Under the pieces are notes generated by a model. It worked only from the letters and a program-made list of their open reading frames with translations. It was not told where the DNA came from and searched no databases. A DNA stretch of 11,284 nt. It comes from Isohypsibius dastychi (lineage: Eukaryota; Tardigrada; Eutardigrada; Parachela; Isohypsibiidae). Within the stretch, counting starts at the first letter, position 1. Each line of letters begins with the position of its first letter. Location of the stretch: contig JAQIWT010001335.1 of the NCBI GenBank assembly GCA_034696485.1, forward strand, positions 1 to 11,284. Direction: 5' to 3'. This document shows positions 1 through 7,362 of the stretch, in pieces. The translations under genes and the position numbers were made by a program.

Positions 1-915
1 TTATTCGTCTACGTCACCATGGTCTTTCTCCTTGCAATGGTTATTGTTATTATTTTCTTCATGTGGCGAATTCATCGCCGTCTTCGCAGACTTCACGCAA
101 CTGATCCTCAGTAAGTTGAAATTTTTCTTGATTTGCAAACCAGCGTTCGATCGATTTACAAGGAGACGCATATTTTTCCCCTCGATTATACTGTAGATTA
201 GAGATAGCGTAGTGCAACTGCAACAAGCCCCTCAAGAAAGGTTTTGATACAGGTTGCTTGAACAGCCTTGTTTTTGCAGAGAAAGTTTCCCTTATAATCG
301 ACCATTTTCCGGTGGCAGTCCCAGTGGTTCGCGGAATCAAACGGCGGACCAGAGCGTCGTCGATGTGAACCTACGAGTAAGGCATACTTCCGGGTCGCCC
401 ACGATCGTTCCACAGGTACATCTAAAGAATCAGTTATCAGAAAATGATTTATCAATTTTTTGGTTGTAGCCCTAATTTTTGAATATTTCGATTGGTTGAA
501 GTTGGTTTATTTCACAGTTGCATTTCTCGATTCTGAAATTTGACCTTTTGAATGGTAAATTTGTCAGGTGCCGCAACAAATGAAATTAACAAATCAAGGA
601 CACTCACGAAAAGAGTTTCTGAATCTCGCCACCGCCGAATCTTCCACAAATGGTCACCATCCAGCAAACTCAACAGCATTTCACGCTCCATTATCCGCAC
701 CAATCCGCAAGTTTTCTCGCTGGGCATTTCCGCTTACGAGCGCCCTTGCAAACTCCAGACCAAATGAACCGACAAACCCTTCCGTCCATGGCCATAACCC
801 CCAACAATCCTTCCCAAAACCGACCGATGCCAGGACCAATCCAGGTATTATTTTGACCGAACCTGAACCGGAACCGGAAACCCATCACTTACTGCTGCAT
901 GATGAACAGAAATAA
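1..915 (+). CDS. 3' part of a single-pass membrane protein gene (three exons, 5' incomplete)
   Basis: Proposed exons are 1-110, 280-415 and 568-915, joined in phases 2 and 0; introns 111-279 and 416-567 start GTAAGT and GTACAT and end TTGCAG and GTCAG. The joined frame encodes 197 residues to the TAA at 913-915. Residues 1-22 are a hydrophobic membrane helix (begins LFVYVTMVFLLA), followed at once by a basic stop-transfer run (RIHRRLRR). The rest is a low-complexity tail rich in Ser, Pro, Asn and Thr, with an acidic EPEPEPE stretch near the end, presumably cytoplasmic. No catalytic domain is visible and I do not recognise the family. The sequence just before the helix (FVYVT) and the phase 2 intron after it resemble the EGF-like gene downstream, so this could be a related ligand precursor whose EGF domain lies outside the window. 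The exon 1-2 junction is the better supported. Exon 3 has a second open frame (650-856), so its frame is less certain. Confidence 0.5.
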
Positions 916-1284
916 TTTTCGTGGTGTTTGTTTTCTTTGTTTTCTCTTCTTTGACCCGGTGGACTAACGTCGTTTATGACGAATATTGTTTAATAATATT
1001 TGTTTTTGTTACCAATTTTCTCCAGAGTTTTTGCAGATCTCTTTCTTATTCAATTAGCCATTTGCTAATTATTTTACTGGTTTCATGGTCCGTACAACAG
1101 TTCAATGGCTCTTTCAATGGTTTTTTAATACAAATTAAAAAAATGAGCTCGCGAATGTTCGCGATTAAAGATACAATTTCAAAAATCATGTATCATGCGA
1201 TGTGAAAAAACCGGCAGCGTACGACCAAAAGCCATGATATTTGCTGCTATGGATTCATTTTCTCAACCTCTCCGCTTGTATCTG

Positions 1285-1340
1285 ATCTGATATTGTATCT
1301 TTTAAAGCAGCTATCTGATATTGTATCTTTTAAAGCAGCT
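1285..1340. repeat. 28-bp perfect tandem duplication
   Basis: Positions 1285-1312 and 1313-1340 are identical, beginning ATCTGATATTG and ending AAAGCAGCT. Two adjacent exact copies indicate a recent slippage or duplication event in non-coding sequence. No function is implied. Confidence 0.9.
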
Positions 1341-1364
1341 TTTGACTGTAATTGTATTATAATT

Positions 1365-1407
1365 GTAATGTAATGTAATGTAATATAATGTATTGTATAA
1401 TGTAATA
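1365..1407. repeat. Degenerate TAATG microsatellite
   Basis: A pentanucleotide array, GTAAT repeated about four times and then decaying into TATAATG, TATTG and ATAATG variants. It is a typical slippage-prone AT-rich simple repeat lying just upstream of a pyrimidine-rich tract. Confidence 0.85.
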
Positions 1408-2218
1408 ACTGTATTTGGATTTTTGAATTTTTCAGTTTTTGGATTTTTTGCGCTATTCCGCAGGTACGTTCTTAAGCTGGAAATCCAGCCGCATTAGCCT
1501 CCAAAACTGTAAGAAATTCAGAATGTGATGAGAATCAGCATCAAAGTGCGGTGCTGTGATGTGATATAATTTTAATGAAAGCAGGAATGTTTATGAATTC
1601 AGAGACAACACGTCACAATATTTAATAATCACGAGCGGGATACTTTGAAGAACCCAACCTTAATGGCAAACAGCGAGTTAGACCGGATGTGCCATGCTAG
1701 TCTGCTCCGGCTCGCTACTACCTGATAAGATGAGTGGTTCCAAGCAAAATCAGCGCTTTTGGTGAGATTAAATGTCTAAAACAAATAAAAGTGATTAGCG
1801 AAATTCCCAATCAACTTGAAAATAGTACGTCGTGATCAGACATCACAAGCACCATGCTAATGCGGACTTGTTTCTCGTAAATCAAAACTTCGTTCTTTTA
1901 TTCCATCGCATCAATTTGAAGTTCTATGCTGTGCTAATTTGTACTGAGCAATCCAACTCGAATAACTGTTGGAACATTCTGGACTCATCTCTCTGCTGTT
2001 CTGGATTGATACAAAGAAGAACAATCGGACAAATATTCAAGGAGGATTATTTTGTTTATTTTTATTTGATGGCTGAAGGTATTGAGATTCAAAATCAAAC
2101 CGAACAAGAAATCGGTAGATTTCTCCACTCGTAACTTGTTGCTGCCCCATTTTCCAAAAACTTCTCTTCCAAACAACGACTTTGAAAACGACAAACTGTA
2201 AATCTCAAACTTATTTAG

Positions 2219-3222
2219 GCACAACAAGTTGGACGTTTAAAGGAATCCCTTGCGTTGAAAGAACATACTGTATGCACGGTGGACAATGCATTTTATTTCC
2301 GTCAATCAAAGTTCGTGCATGCCGGTGAGATCTGAAATTTGATTCTGTGTAGATTACAGTATCTAAACCAGACTCATTTTCGTTCACCAAAATTCACAAA
2401 AACGGCAGTGTCAGACAAAACCAGAATAAAATAAAATTTGATTTGTATATACAATGTCCATTTTGCAATGCAGATGTAAAGGTGATTACCAAGGGGAGCG
2501 ATGTGAGTATTCGATGATCGACGGGCTGGAATCTCGACAAACCAGCGGTATGTTTTGGATAACTTATAAATACAGTACGGTGAAGTGCACGAACCGCAAA
2601 ACATATTTACCGCAACTGGAACATACCACTGCTTGTTTCTCATGTTTCCGTATTGTAGGTGGCATTTCAACGGACACTTTGCAAAATTTTATTTATGTTA
2701 CTAACACATTGACCGTTCTCCTAATCGCCATCATTCTCATCCTTATATTACGGCATATATTTTGGAGGTGAGATCAGTTACTTGGAAATCACTCGTACAA
2801 ATAATTAAAAGATTAAATGGAATGCTTCCTTGTTTTTTCGGCGCTTTACCGTCACAATAAGTATCTTGTAATCCAGTCTTCAACAGAAGATCTTTCTGGA
2901 CCAGAAGAGCAGCAAATAACTGTCGCTCGATACGTTTTTATATTACAGACGCAAGAATCACTCCGGATTCGACAGGAAGAAAGACGTGGAGGCAAATCTT
3001 GAAAGCAGTTTATCTCGCGTTTCGGAATCAGCGAAAAGCAAGCGTGAGCCCCGCAAAGTGTTCAGAGAGTTTTTAAAACGGAAAAAAATTGAAAAGCGCT
3101 TGCCAGAGACAACGGAAACTGAAGTTAGTTCTGCAAGGACAACCCAGTCCAAGTGGAATATCGTCCAGGAAAGGAAAGCGCTTCTTGTTCAAATCTCAAC
3201 TGAGTCACCTCCGCCGGTTTGA
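2219..3222 (+). CDS. Membrane-anchored EGF-receptor-ligand-like protein (3' four exons, 5' incomplete)
   Basis: Exons 2219-2324, 2474-2547, 2659-2767 and 2949-3222 join in phases 2, 1 and 2 and encode 187 residues to TGA at 3220-3222; the first exon enters in phase 1. Exon 1 plus the start of exon 2 encode one EGF domain with six cysteines spaced C-x5-C-x5-C-x10-C-x1-C-x8-C, including YCMHGGQC and a third loop ending GERC. The Arg before Cys6 and a hydrophobic residue (Ile) five after it match the receptor-contact positions known from EGF and TGF-alpha. Then come a short stalk, one membrane helix (about FIYVTNTLTVLLIAIILILI) and a Lys/Arg-rich tail of about 90 residues ending in PPPV. This is the layout of Spitz, TGF-alpha, neuregulin and LIN-3 precursors: a membrane-tethered growth factor released by proteolysis to activate an ErbB/EGFR-type kinase. 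The intron between Cys4 and Cys5 is a hallmark of that ligand family. The signal peptide exon was not found. A Notch-type ligand is unlikely, because there is one EGF repeat and no DSL domain. Confidence 0.85.
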
Positions 3223-3640
3223 CACTTGCTTTTGACAAAGTCAGAATCTCACATTTTCCTGGCTCGAAAAGACAAAGCTCTTCTATCATTTACAATTATC
3301 CTGTGTGGGAAATATTTACGGTTTTTTTACTATACAATTTCCATCGTCAATCATTGGCGGTTTTTACAACGATTATATAACATACACTGCATCTGTAGTC
3401 TGTACATTTGTTACACCTACCGGTACTGCAACGACAAGAAGGTGCGGTGCGAATGGTACGTGACGTGATGGTACACGATGACTATGGTGCCGGACTGATA
3501 CGGCAGTACTGTGCTGTAGATTTATAGTGAGGGTAAGGGATGTGTGTTAACGAATCGTCTTACCAGTAAGGGAAATGCCAGGCCCCATACTCAAGATAGG
3601 GGTACAGTACAGTGAGGTGGTGTGTATGTGGACTCCAAAA

Positions 3641-3721
3641 GTAAGTTACCATTGATTTGCAAGCGCACCCCCGAAGGGGTTGACCGTCCAGGGGTTCAGC
3701 AGAACAAACAAGTTCAGGTTG
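3641..3721 (-). repeat. Dispersed ~80-bp repeat, copy A (inverted relative to copy B)
   Basis: On the minus strand this reads CAACCTGAACTTGTTTGTTC and continues through AACCCC, TTCGGGGG and CGCTTGCAAAT to AACTTAC. The same landmarks occur in the same order on the plus strand at 5505-5585, with roughly three quarters of bases identical and small indels. It contains a CCCC(GA)AGGGG-type mini-palindrome. Origin unknown: a relic of a mobile element or the end of a larger composite repeat. Confidence 0.7.
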
Positions 3722-3925
3722 CAGACATATGGATATTTCCAGCAAGCGATTGACGACTTATCGCTCCTCGTAAAAAAATATTTTTCAGTTTCCAGAACCC
3801 GCAATGTGAGAAAAAAATATTGTAACAACTTGCCGGGGAGGTCATACAGTATAAGCGATCGTACAATCGTAGATGCGAGTGGCGCATTCAAGTTTTTCTA
3901 CACCGAGTGGAAATGCAACTGCAAA

Positions 3926-3975
3926 TTTTCACAGGTTTTCACAGGTTTTCACATGTTTTCAGAAGTTTTCACATG
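3926..3975. repeat. 10-bp minisatellite, five units
   Basis: Five consecutive 10-bp units, each starting TTTTC, followed by ACAGG, ACAGG, ACATG, AGAAG and ACATG. It lies about 85 bp before the MITE, in non-coding sequence. Confidence 0.9.
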
Positions 3976-4060
3976 AAAACGTTTTGTTCCATGAATAGAA
4001 GTCACCCGCAAAAGCACCAGGAAGATGATTTCGGAGTATGGTCATAATGTTTATAAAGTA

Positions 4061-4085
4061 CAGTAAAACCGGTTAAATTGAACAC
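4061..4085 (+). repeat. Left terminal inverted repeat of the MITE
   Basis: It starts CAGTAAAACC right after TA at 4059-4060 and matches the reverse complement of 4525-4549 at 23 of 25 positions. Confidence 0.85.
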
Positions 4086-4524
4086 TGTGAATCTCGAACA
4101 CCTGTCTATATTGAACGCTGGTTTTGGAACCGGCGCTTGACCAGTGTATTTTGCTAAGGGAGAACCTGCGAATCTCGAACACCTGTCTATCTTGAACATT
4201 AGACACTTTCTGCTGAACGGACCGGTGAATTTCGACCTGTTAGAATCAACACTCATCAATTCCTGGGCAAAAAGTGTTCAGAAACATGAAATTCATATTT
4301 TAAATCCTAGTTTTCTCGTACAAAAAAATTTCAGCTAGCAAAACTCCAGGAAAGCGAAAAACCACCGAGAGTCGAAGCCACTGCTCTAGGTCACTTTGTT
4401 AAAAAATAAATCTGGACCCTCTGTTAATTCACGGGACCCCCACTTGACCTTTTATCAACCCCCAGGGGTCTATCTGTGAATCTCGAACACCTGTCTATCT
4501 CGAACACTTTTTCGGGAACCGGAG

Positions 4525-4549
4525 GTGTTCACTTTAACCGGTTTTCCTG
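4525..4549 (-). repeat. Right terminal inverted repeat of the MITE
   Basis: It runs from GTGTTCAC to TTTTCCTG and is followed by TA at 4550-4551. It is the inverted partner of 4061-4085. Confidence 0.85.
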
Positions 4550-4792
4550 TAGTAAAATATTACATTGAGCCCTATTAAAAGACTGGACACAGCTGTGGCA
4601 GGCTAACTGTTCTAGAAACAAAGACGAAAATAGGACTGATCGCATTCCACTAGAATTCGCAGTGCACGCTTGGATGACCGGCAGGCAGTTTACAGCGTTT
4701 CGGTTCGCGTAGCCTGCGCTTTAGAAGACGAATGAGGGAATCATGAACTGACCAATAACATAAATACACAATCCTCTCCTTTGTTCGTTTGA

Positions 4793-5466
4793 CCACTCAG
4801 CGCAATTGACGTCACACTGTACAACAATTTTCGACAAGCTTTTCCTTCTCTACATATGTGCCATTTTACAAACTCACCGAAATCAGGCGGAACCAACCGT
4901 CTTAACTCCGCCAGTTTTGAAGCATGAACGGCTTCCTTCTTACTTCGTTCGCACGATTAGTAAGACAGGCTACCATGTGGTACCCTGGACGGAATTGGCG
5001 CAACATAAACGTGGGAAGCCTGTCTTCGTTGTGTGCTCTGCGTACCATCGCACGAATCCTCATGATCATGCTGGCTGCGCTGCGGGCTCTGGGCGAGATA
5101 CGTTGCTGTCTAACGTGTGGTTAATCAAGTGATTTCCGTAAGCAGTTGGTAACTTAATTTTGTAGCTCACAAACTATATCGCAGTCAATGCGTGGCAAAT
5201 TTTTTGATTCAAATTCGAATGTACTGATCGATACCTGGTTACCAGCAATAACACCATAGGTTTCGAGTTTCGACCCATTTTCGGCAGGTAAAAGAGCAGT
5301 TACCAAGCCTTGGTGTGATCAGTGTCATTGATTATCACTGTGAAAATGGTAGTTCCGTTCAGGGTACCATATGGTAGCCTGTCTTATTGATTGTGCGAAC
5401 GAAGTAAGATGGGAAGCCTTACAGGAACGAAAAAGGCGGAGCCGTGACGTAAAGTTCGCTGAGTGG
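4793..5466. mobile_element. Foldback / long-inverted-repeat element
   Basis: CCACTCAGCG at 4793-4802 and its exact complement CGCTGAGTGG at 5457-5466 bound a region whose arms pair over a long distance. The inner arm 4929-4994 (GGCTTCC, CTTACTTCGTTCGCAC, AAGACAGGCTACCAT, GGTACCCTG) is mirrored at 5352-5418 with about 90 percent identity. TACGTCAC/GACGTCAC and CTCCGCC motifs are also shared between arms. The left arm carries roughly 90 bases not present in the right. The ~355-bp loop holds no gene. No transposase and no clean target duplication are seen; GTTTGA occurs at 4787-4792 and at 5473-5478 but not flush with the right repeat. A degraded foldback or MITE-like element is the best reading. 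Confidence 0.7.
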
Positions 5467-5880
5467 CTAGTTGTTTGAATGTGCCTTGATTATTGGACTC
5501 TTTACAACCTGAACCTGTTTATCTTGCTAAACCCCCTGAACGGACAGCCTTTTCGGGGGCTCGCTTGCAAATTTGGAACTTACACTTCGCTAAGTGTCTG
5601 AACAACAACCTATGAGTTGTCTCAATGATGTCTACCGGGCAAAGTAACCAGGGGGTACCGTAGGGGGTACTCTCCGGTGAGAGTCGTCTGGTATTAAAAA
5701 GAGCAACCGCGAAGGATATCGATGAAACGATTGGCGTAAATTTAACGCGAGTGTGAGTCATAAAGGAGTGGCAAGCAAGGCCAGAGTGCGATCATCTGAC
5801 CATGAGAACAACAAGAGAGCCGAGTGCAAGCATTCAGTTCCTATAAGAAACGCAAGAAGCCCACAACCGAGCCGTCTGAG
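5467..5880. other. Intergenic region downstream of the foldback element, no supported gene
   Basis: It contains copy B of the dispersed repeat (5505-5585) and a few small hairpins such as ACTCTC-CGGT-GAGAGT near 5669-5684. A minus-strand open frame of 80 codons (5519-5761) overlaps the repeat and has no recognisable domain or splice partners. A tRNA-like string near 5869-5890 (CTGAGTGGTTAGA) does not fold into a complete tRNA. Confidence 0.5.
5505..5585 (+). repeat. Dispersed ~80-bp repeat, copy B
   Basis: It begins CAACCTGAACCTGTTTATC and runs through AACCCC, TTTTCGGGGG and CGCTTGCAAAT to AACTTAC. It is the inverted counterpart of 3641-3721. Between the two copies lie the MITE and the foldback element. 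Confidence 0.7.
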
Positions 5881-6252
5881 TGGTTAGAACTTCATACACC
5901 ACACCCTTTTTGCACACTGCCCCGAAATTTTTTGCCTTTTTCTGCTTTCTGATTGGCCACATAACAGATCTGTTTTCTGGCTCCACCCCTTTCCATGAAA
6001 AAGATATCATCCGACAAATGTAGTAAGCTCCACCCTTTCCCTTGCGCCTACTGTAGAGCTTTCCGACTGGTCTGTACCGCCTACTGATCGATATCTACAA
6101 GGGACGCGCTAGGTTCTTGTATACGCGTAGCAGTATCCGTCCATTTCAGAAGGGGACTTCAACAAAGTAGTAGCCGTAGTTTTCGCGACCGTGTTTCCCA
6201 AGGAAGATAGAGAAGGCCATATATAAGCAGCCACTGGCAGTCCAGTTTTGTC
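5881..6252 (+). promoter_or_regulatory. Upstream promoter region of the CENP-A gene
   Basis: An inverted CCAAT element (GATTGGCC, about 5950-5957) and an E2F-like TTTCGCGA at 6181-6188 precede the TATA box. E2F and CCAAT elements are common in S/G2-regulated histone-variant genes, so cell-cycle control is plausible, but this rests on short motifs only. Confidence 0.45.
6220..6227 (+). promoter_or_regulatory. TATA box of the CENP-A gene
   Basis: TATATAAG lies about 31-33 bp upstream of an initiator-like TCATTC (6251-6256, +1 A at 6253), the canonical RNA polymerase II spacing. This predicts a 5' UTR of about 106 nt before the ATG at 6359. Confidence 0.7.
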
Positions 6253-6256
6253 ATTC
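6251..6256 (+). promoter_or_regulatory. Initiator (probable transcription start of CENP-A)
   Basis: TCATTC resembles the arthropod-type initiator TCAKTY and sits at the right distance from the TATA box. The start would be A6253. Confidence 0.5.
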
Positions 6257-6358
6257 GTCTAGTTTCCATTTTTCCATAAATTCGTTCGAATTTCCGCAGT
6301 TGCCGAGCAGCCTCTACAATCCATTTGGGACCAGTTCGAAATTAACTCCTCCGCCAAC

Positions 6359-7362
6359 ATGCCTCGCAATAAGCAAGTCGCCCCGAAACCACGAAGAGCT
6401 GCGGCGGCCTCGTCCAGCAAAGCTCCATCGTTCCGCTCATTCTACTCCGAATCTGATTCCGAAGCTGATCCGGATTACAGCGATCGTGACCTTTCATCTC
6501 AGCCAAGCACGTCCCGCGGCACTTCGATCGCAAGTTCACGCCCCCCGTCACCACCCCCCAATCGCAGGACCGCACAGAAGAGCCTGTTTCGCCGTCCGGA
6601 GACTCGCAGCGGGCAGCGTGCCAAGCAGCAGGAACAGGCGATCAAGAAGAAACCGAAGCGAACACCCCCTGGAATTGTGGCTCTACGTGAGATCCGACGC
6701 TTGCAGCAAAGCACCAAGTTGCTGATGCCCCGTTTGCCATTTCAACGGCTTGTGCGAGAGATTACCGCCAAAGTTGCCAGGGAAATTAATCCTGCACTTG
6801 CTGATGTCCGCTGGCAAGCAATAGCGCTTGAAGGCCTGCAAGTAAGAAAAGTATCATACAGCCATAGATCACTTCATTTTCTTGATTCGTTACGTTTGAT
6901 AAGAAAAGGTCATCCAAAAATTCAATGGATTGAGTTTATTTGTCAAATCCTATCACGAAAAAAATATATCAGTAGTTTTTGTTTTTAAATCGCCATCTTT
7001 ATTTAGATTCTAAATCGATATTTGATTTCGATTCGTATTTGATTATTTTCAAAGGAGTTGAAAAATTTAGCTTACAAATTCTTTGTCTCAAGCCACGGTT
7101 TTGTTATGGTAAATTTATAAATTTTGTTTTCAGGAATCTGCTGAATTCTTCATAACTGCGTTTTTCGAGGATGTCAATATGTGTGCGATTCACGGGAAAC
7201 GAGTTACCGTCATGCCCAAAGACATGACTCTGACCATGCGCAGTCAGTCGGGATTTTTTGTTCGAGCCTTTTCATGGACGTCTTATTTGTTTGATTTTAG
7301 TTCGTGGAGACCCGCGTTTCAACAACCTCGAACGCAGAATGACATCTCGAAACCCGCGCTAA
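6359..7362 (+). CDS. CENPA: Centromeric histone H3 variant (CENP-A / CenH3), three exons, complete
   Basis: Exons are 6359-6841, 7134-7242 and 7301-7362; introns of 292 and 58 nt; junctions in phase 0 and phase 1; TAA at 7360-7362; 217 aa. CENP-A replaces H3 in centromeric nucleosomes and founds the kinetochore. Residues about 1-101 are a long tail: an H3-like start ([11 protein letters not shown]), an acidic Ser patch (about 27-44), Ser/Pro-rich and then basic segments. The histone fold follows: alpha-N ([19 protein letters not shown]), alpha-1 ([10 protein letters not shown]), loop 1, alpha-2 (ALEGLQESAEFF to [13 protein letters not shown]), loop 2 (VTVMPKD) and alpha-3. The third exon supplies IRGD, restoring the conserved H3 RIRGE end, then about 17 further residues. 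Against H3, loop 1 is 7 residues longer and contains RWQA with Trp where H3 has Phe; both are CenH3 traits (human CENP-A has NWQA). The long divergent tail excludes replicative H3. The start has a good context (CCAACATGCC), and no histone 3' stem-loop is seen. If the second intron is retained the frame stays open to 7430. Confidence 0.92.

Larger units (their letters stand above)
916..2218. other. Spacer between the two membrane-protein genes, with possible unassigned 5' exons
   Basis: AT-rich sequence without a convincing coding frame. It should hold the 3' UTR of the upstream gene (ATTAAA at 1134-1139, AATAAA at 1784-1789) and the promoter and first exons of the EGF-like gene. The first assigned exon of that gene (2219) needs a donor in phase 1. 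Three donor-like sites stand out. One is CAG|GTACGT at 1463/1464, preceded by a good TTTTTCAG acceptor at 1435, defining a 28-nt candidate microexon (1436-1463) that can end in phase 1. The second is TG|GTGAGA at 1761/1762, after an ATG at 1694. The third is GAAG|GTATTG at 2078/2079, which joins in frame but follows a stretch that does not look like secreted protein. None shows a clear signal peptide, so I leave the 5' end open. Confidence 0.4.
3223..4058. other. Downstream flank of the EGF-like gene, no supported gene
   Basis: This presumably starts with the 3' UTR of the EGF-like gene, but no AATAAA is seen nearby. Open frames on both strands are short, lack usable splice contexts and show no domain. 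The stretch also holds one copy of an ~80-bp inverted dispersed repeat (3641-3721) and a 10-bp minisatellite (3926-3975), listed separately. Confidence 0.6.
4061..4549. mobile_element. 489-bp MITE, pogo/Tc1-mariner-like, with TA target-site duplication
   Basis: The element begins CAGTAAAACCGG and ends CCGGTTTTCCTG. The 25-bp termini (4061-4085 and 4525-4549) are inverted repeats differing at only two positions. A TA dinucleotide flanks each end (4059-4060 and 4550-4551). CAGT-type ends with TA duplication are typical of pogo/Tigger and other Tc1-mariner families. At 489 bp with no transposase-like frame, it is a non-autonomous derivative that would need a transposase encoded elsewhere. Inside are three direct copies of a 21-bp motif beginning GAATCTCGAACACC (4089-4109, 4170-4190, 4478-4498), possibly transposase-binding or subterminal repeats. 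An AATAAA at 4405-4410 lies inside it and could serve as a polyadenylation signal for the upstream gene. Confidence 0.85.

Noticed and set aside
59-455. Minus-strand open frames opposite the first gene
   Set aside because: They lie across intron and exon of the plus-strand gene, have no domain and no splice logic of their own.
1832-2134. 100-codon plus-strand open frame before the EGF exons
   Set aside because: Its donor at 2079 would join in frame, but the translated stretch is not like a secreted ectodomain, has no signal peptide and lacks a good acceptor; left only as a remote possibility.
4806-5132. 108-codon plus-strand open frame
   Set aside because: It lies in the left arm and loop of the foldback element and shows no transposase or other domain.
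5519-5761. 80-codon minus-strand open frame
   Set aside because: It overlaps a dispersed repeat, has no recognisable motif, and the other repeat copy does not preserve the frame.
5866-5900. tRNA-like string with CTGAGTGGTTAGA resembling a D-arm
   Set aside because: No matching acceptor stem, anticodon arm or T-arm at proper spacing.
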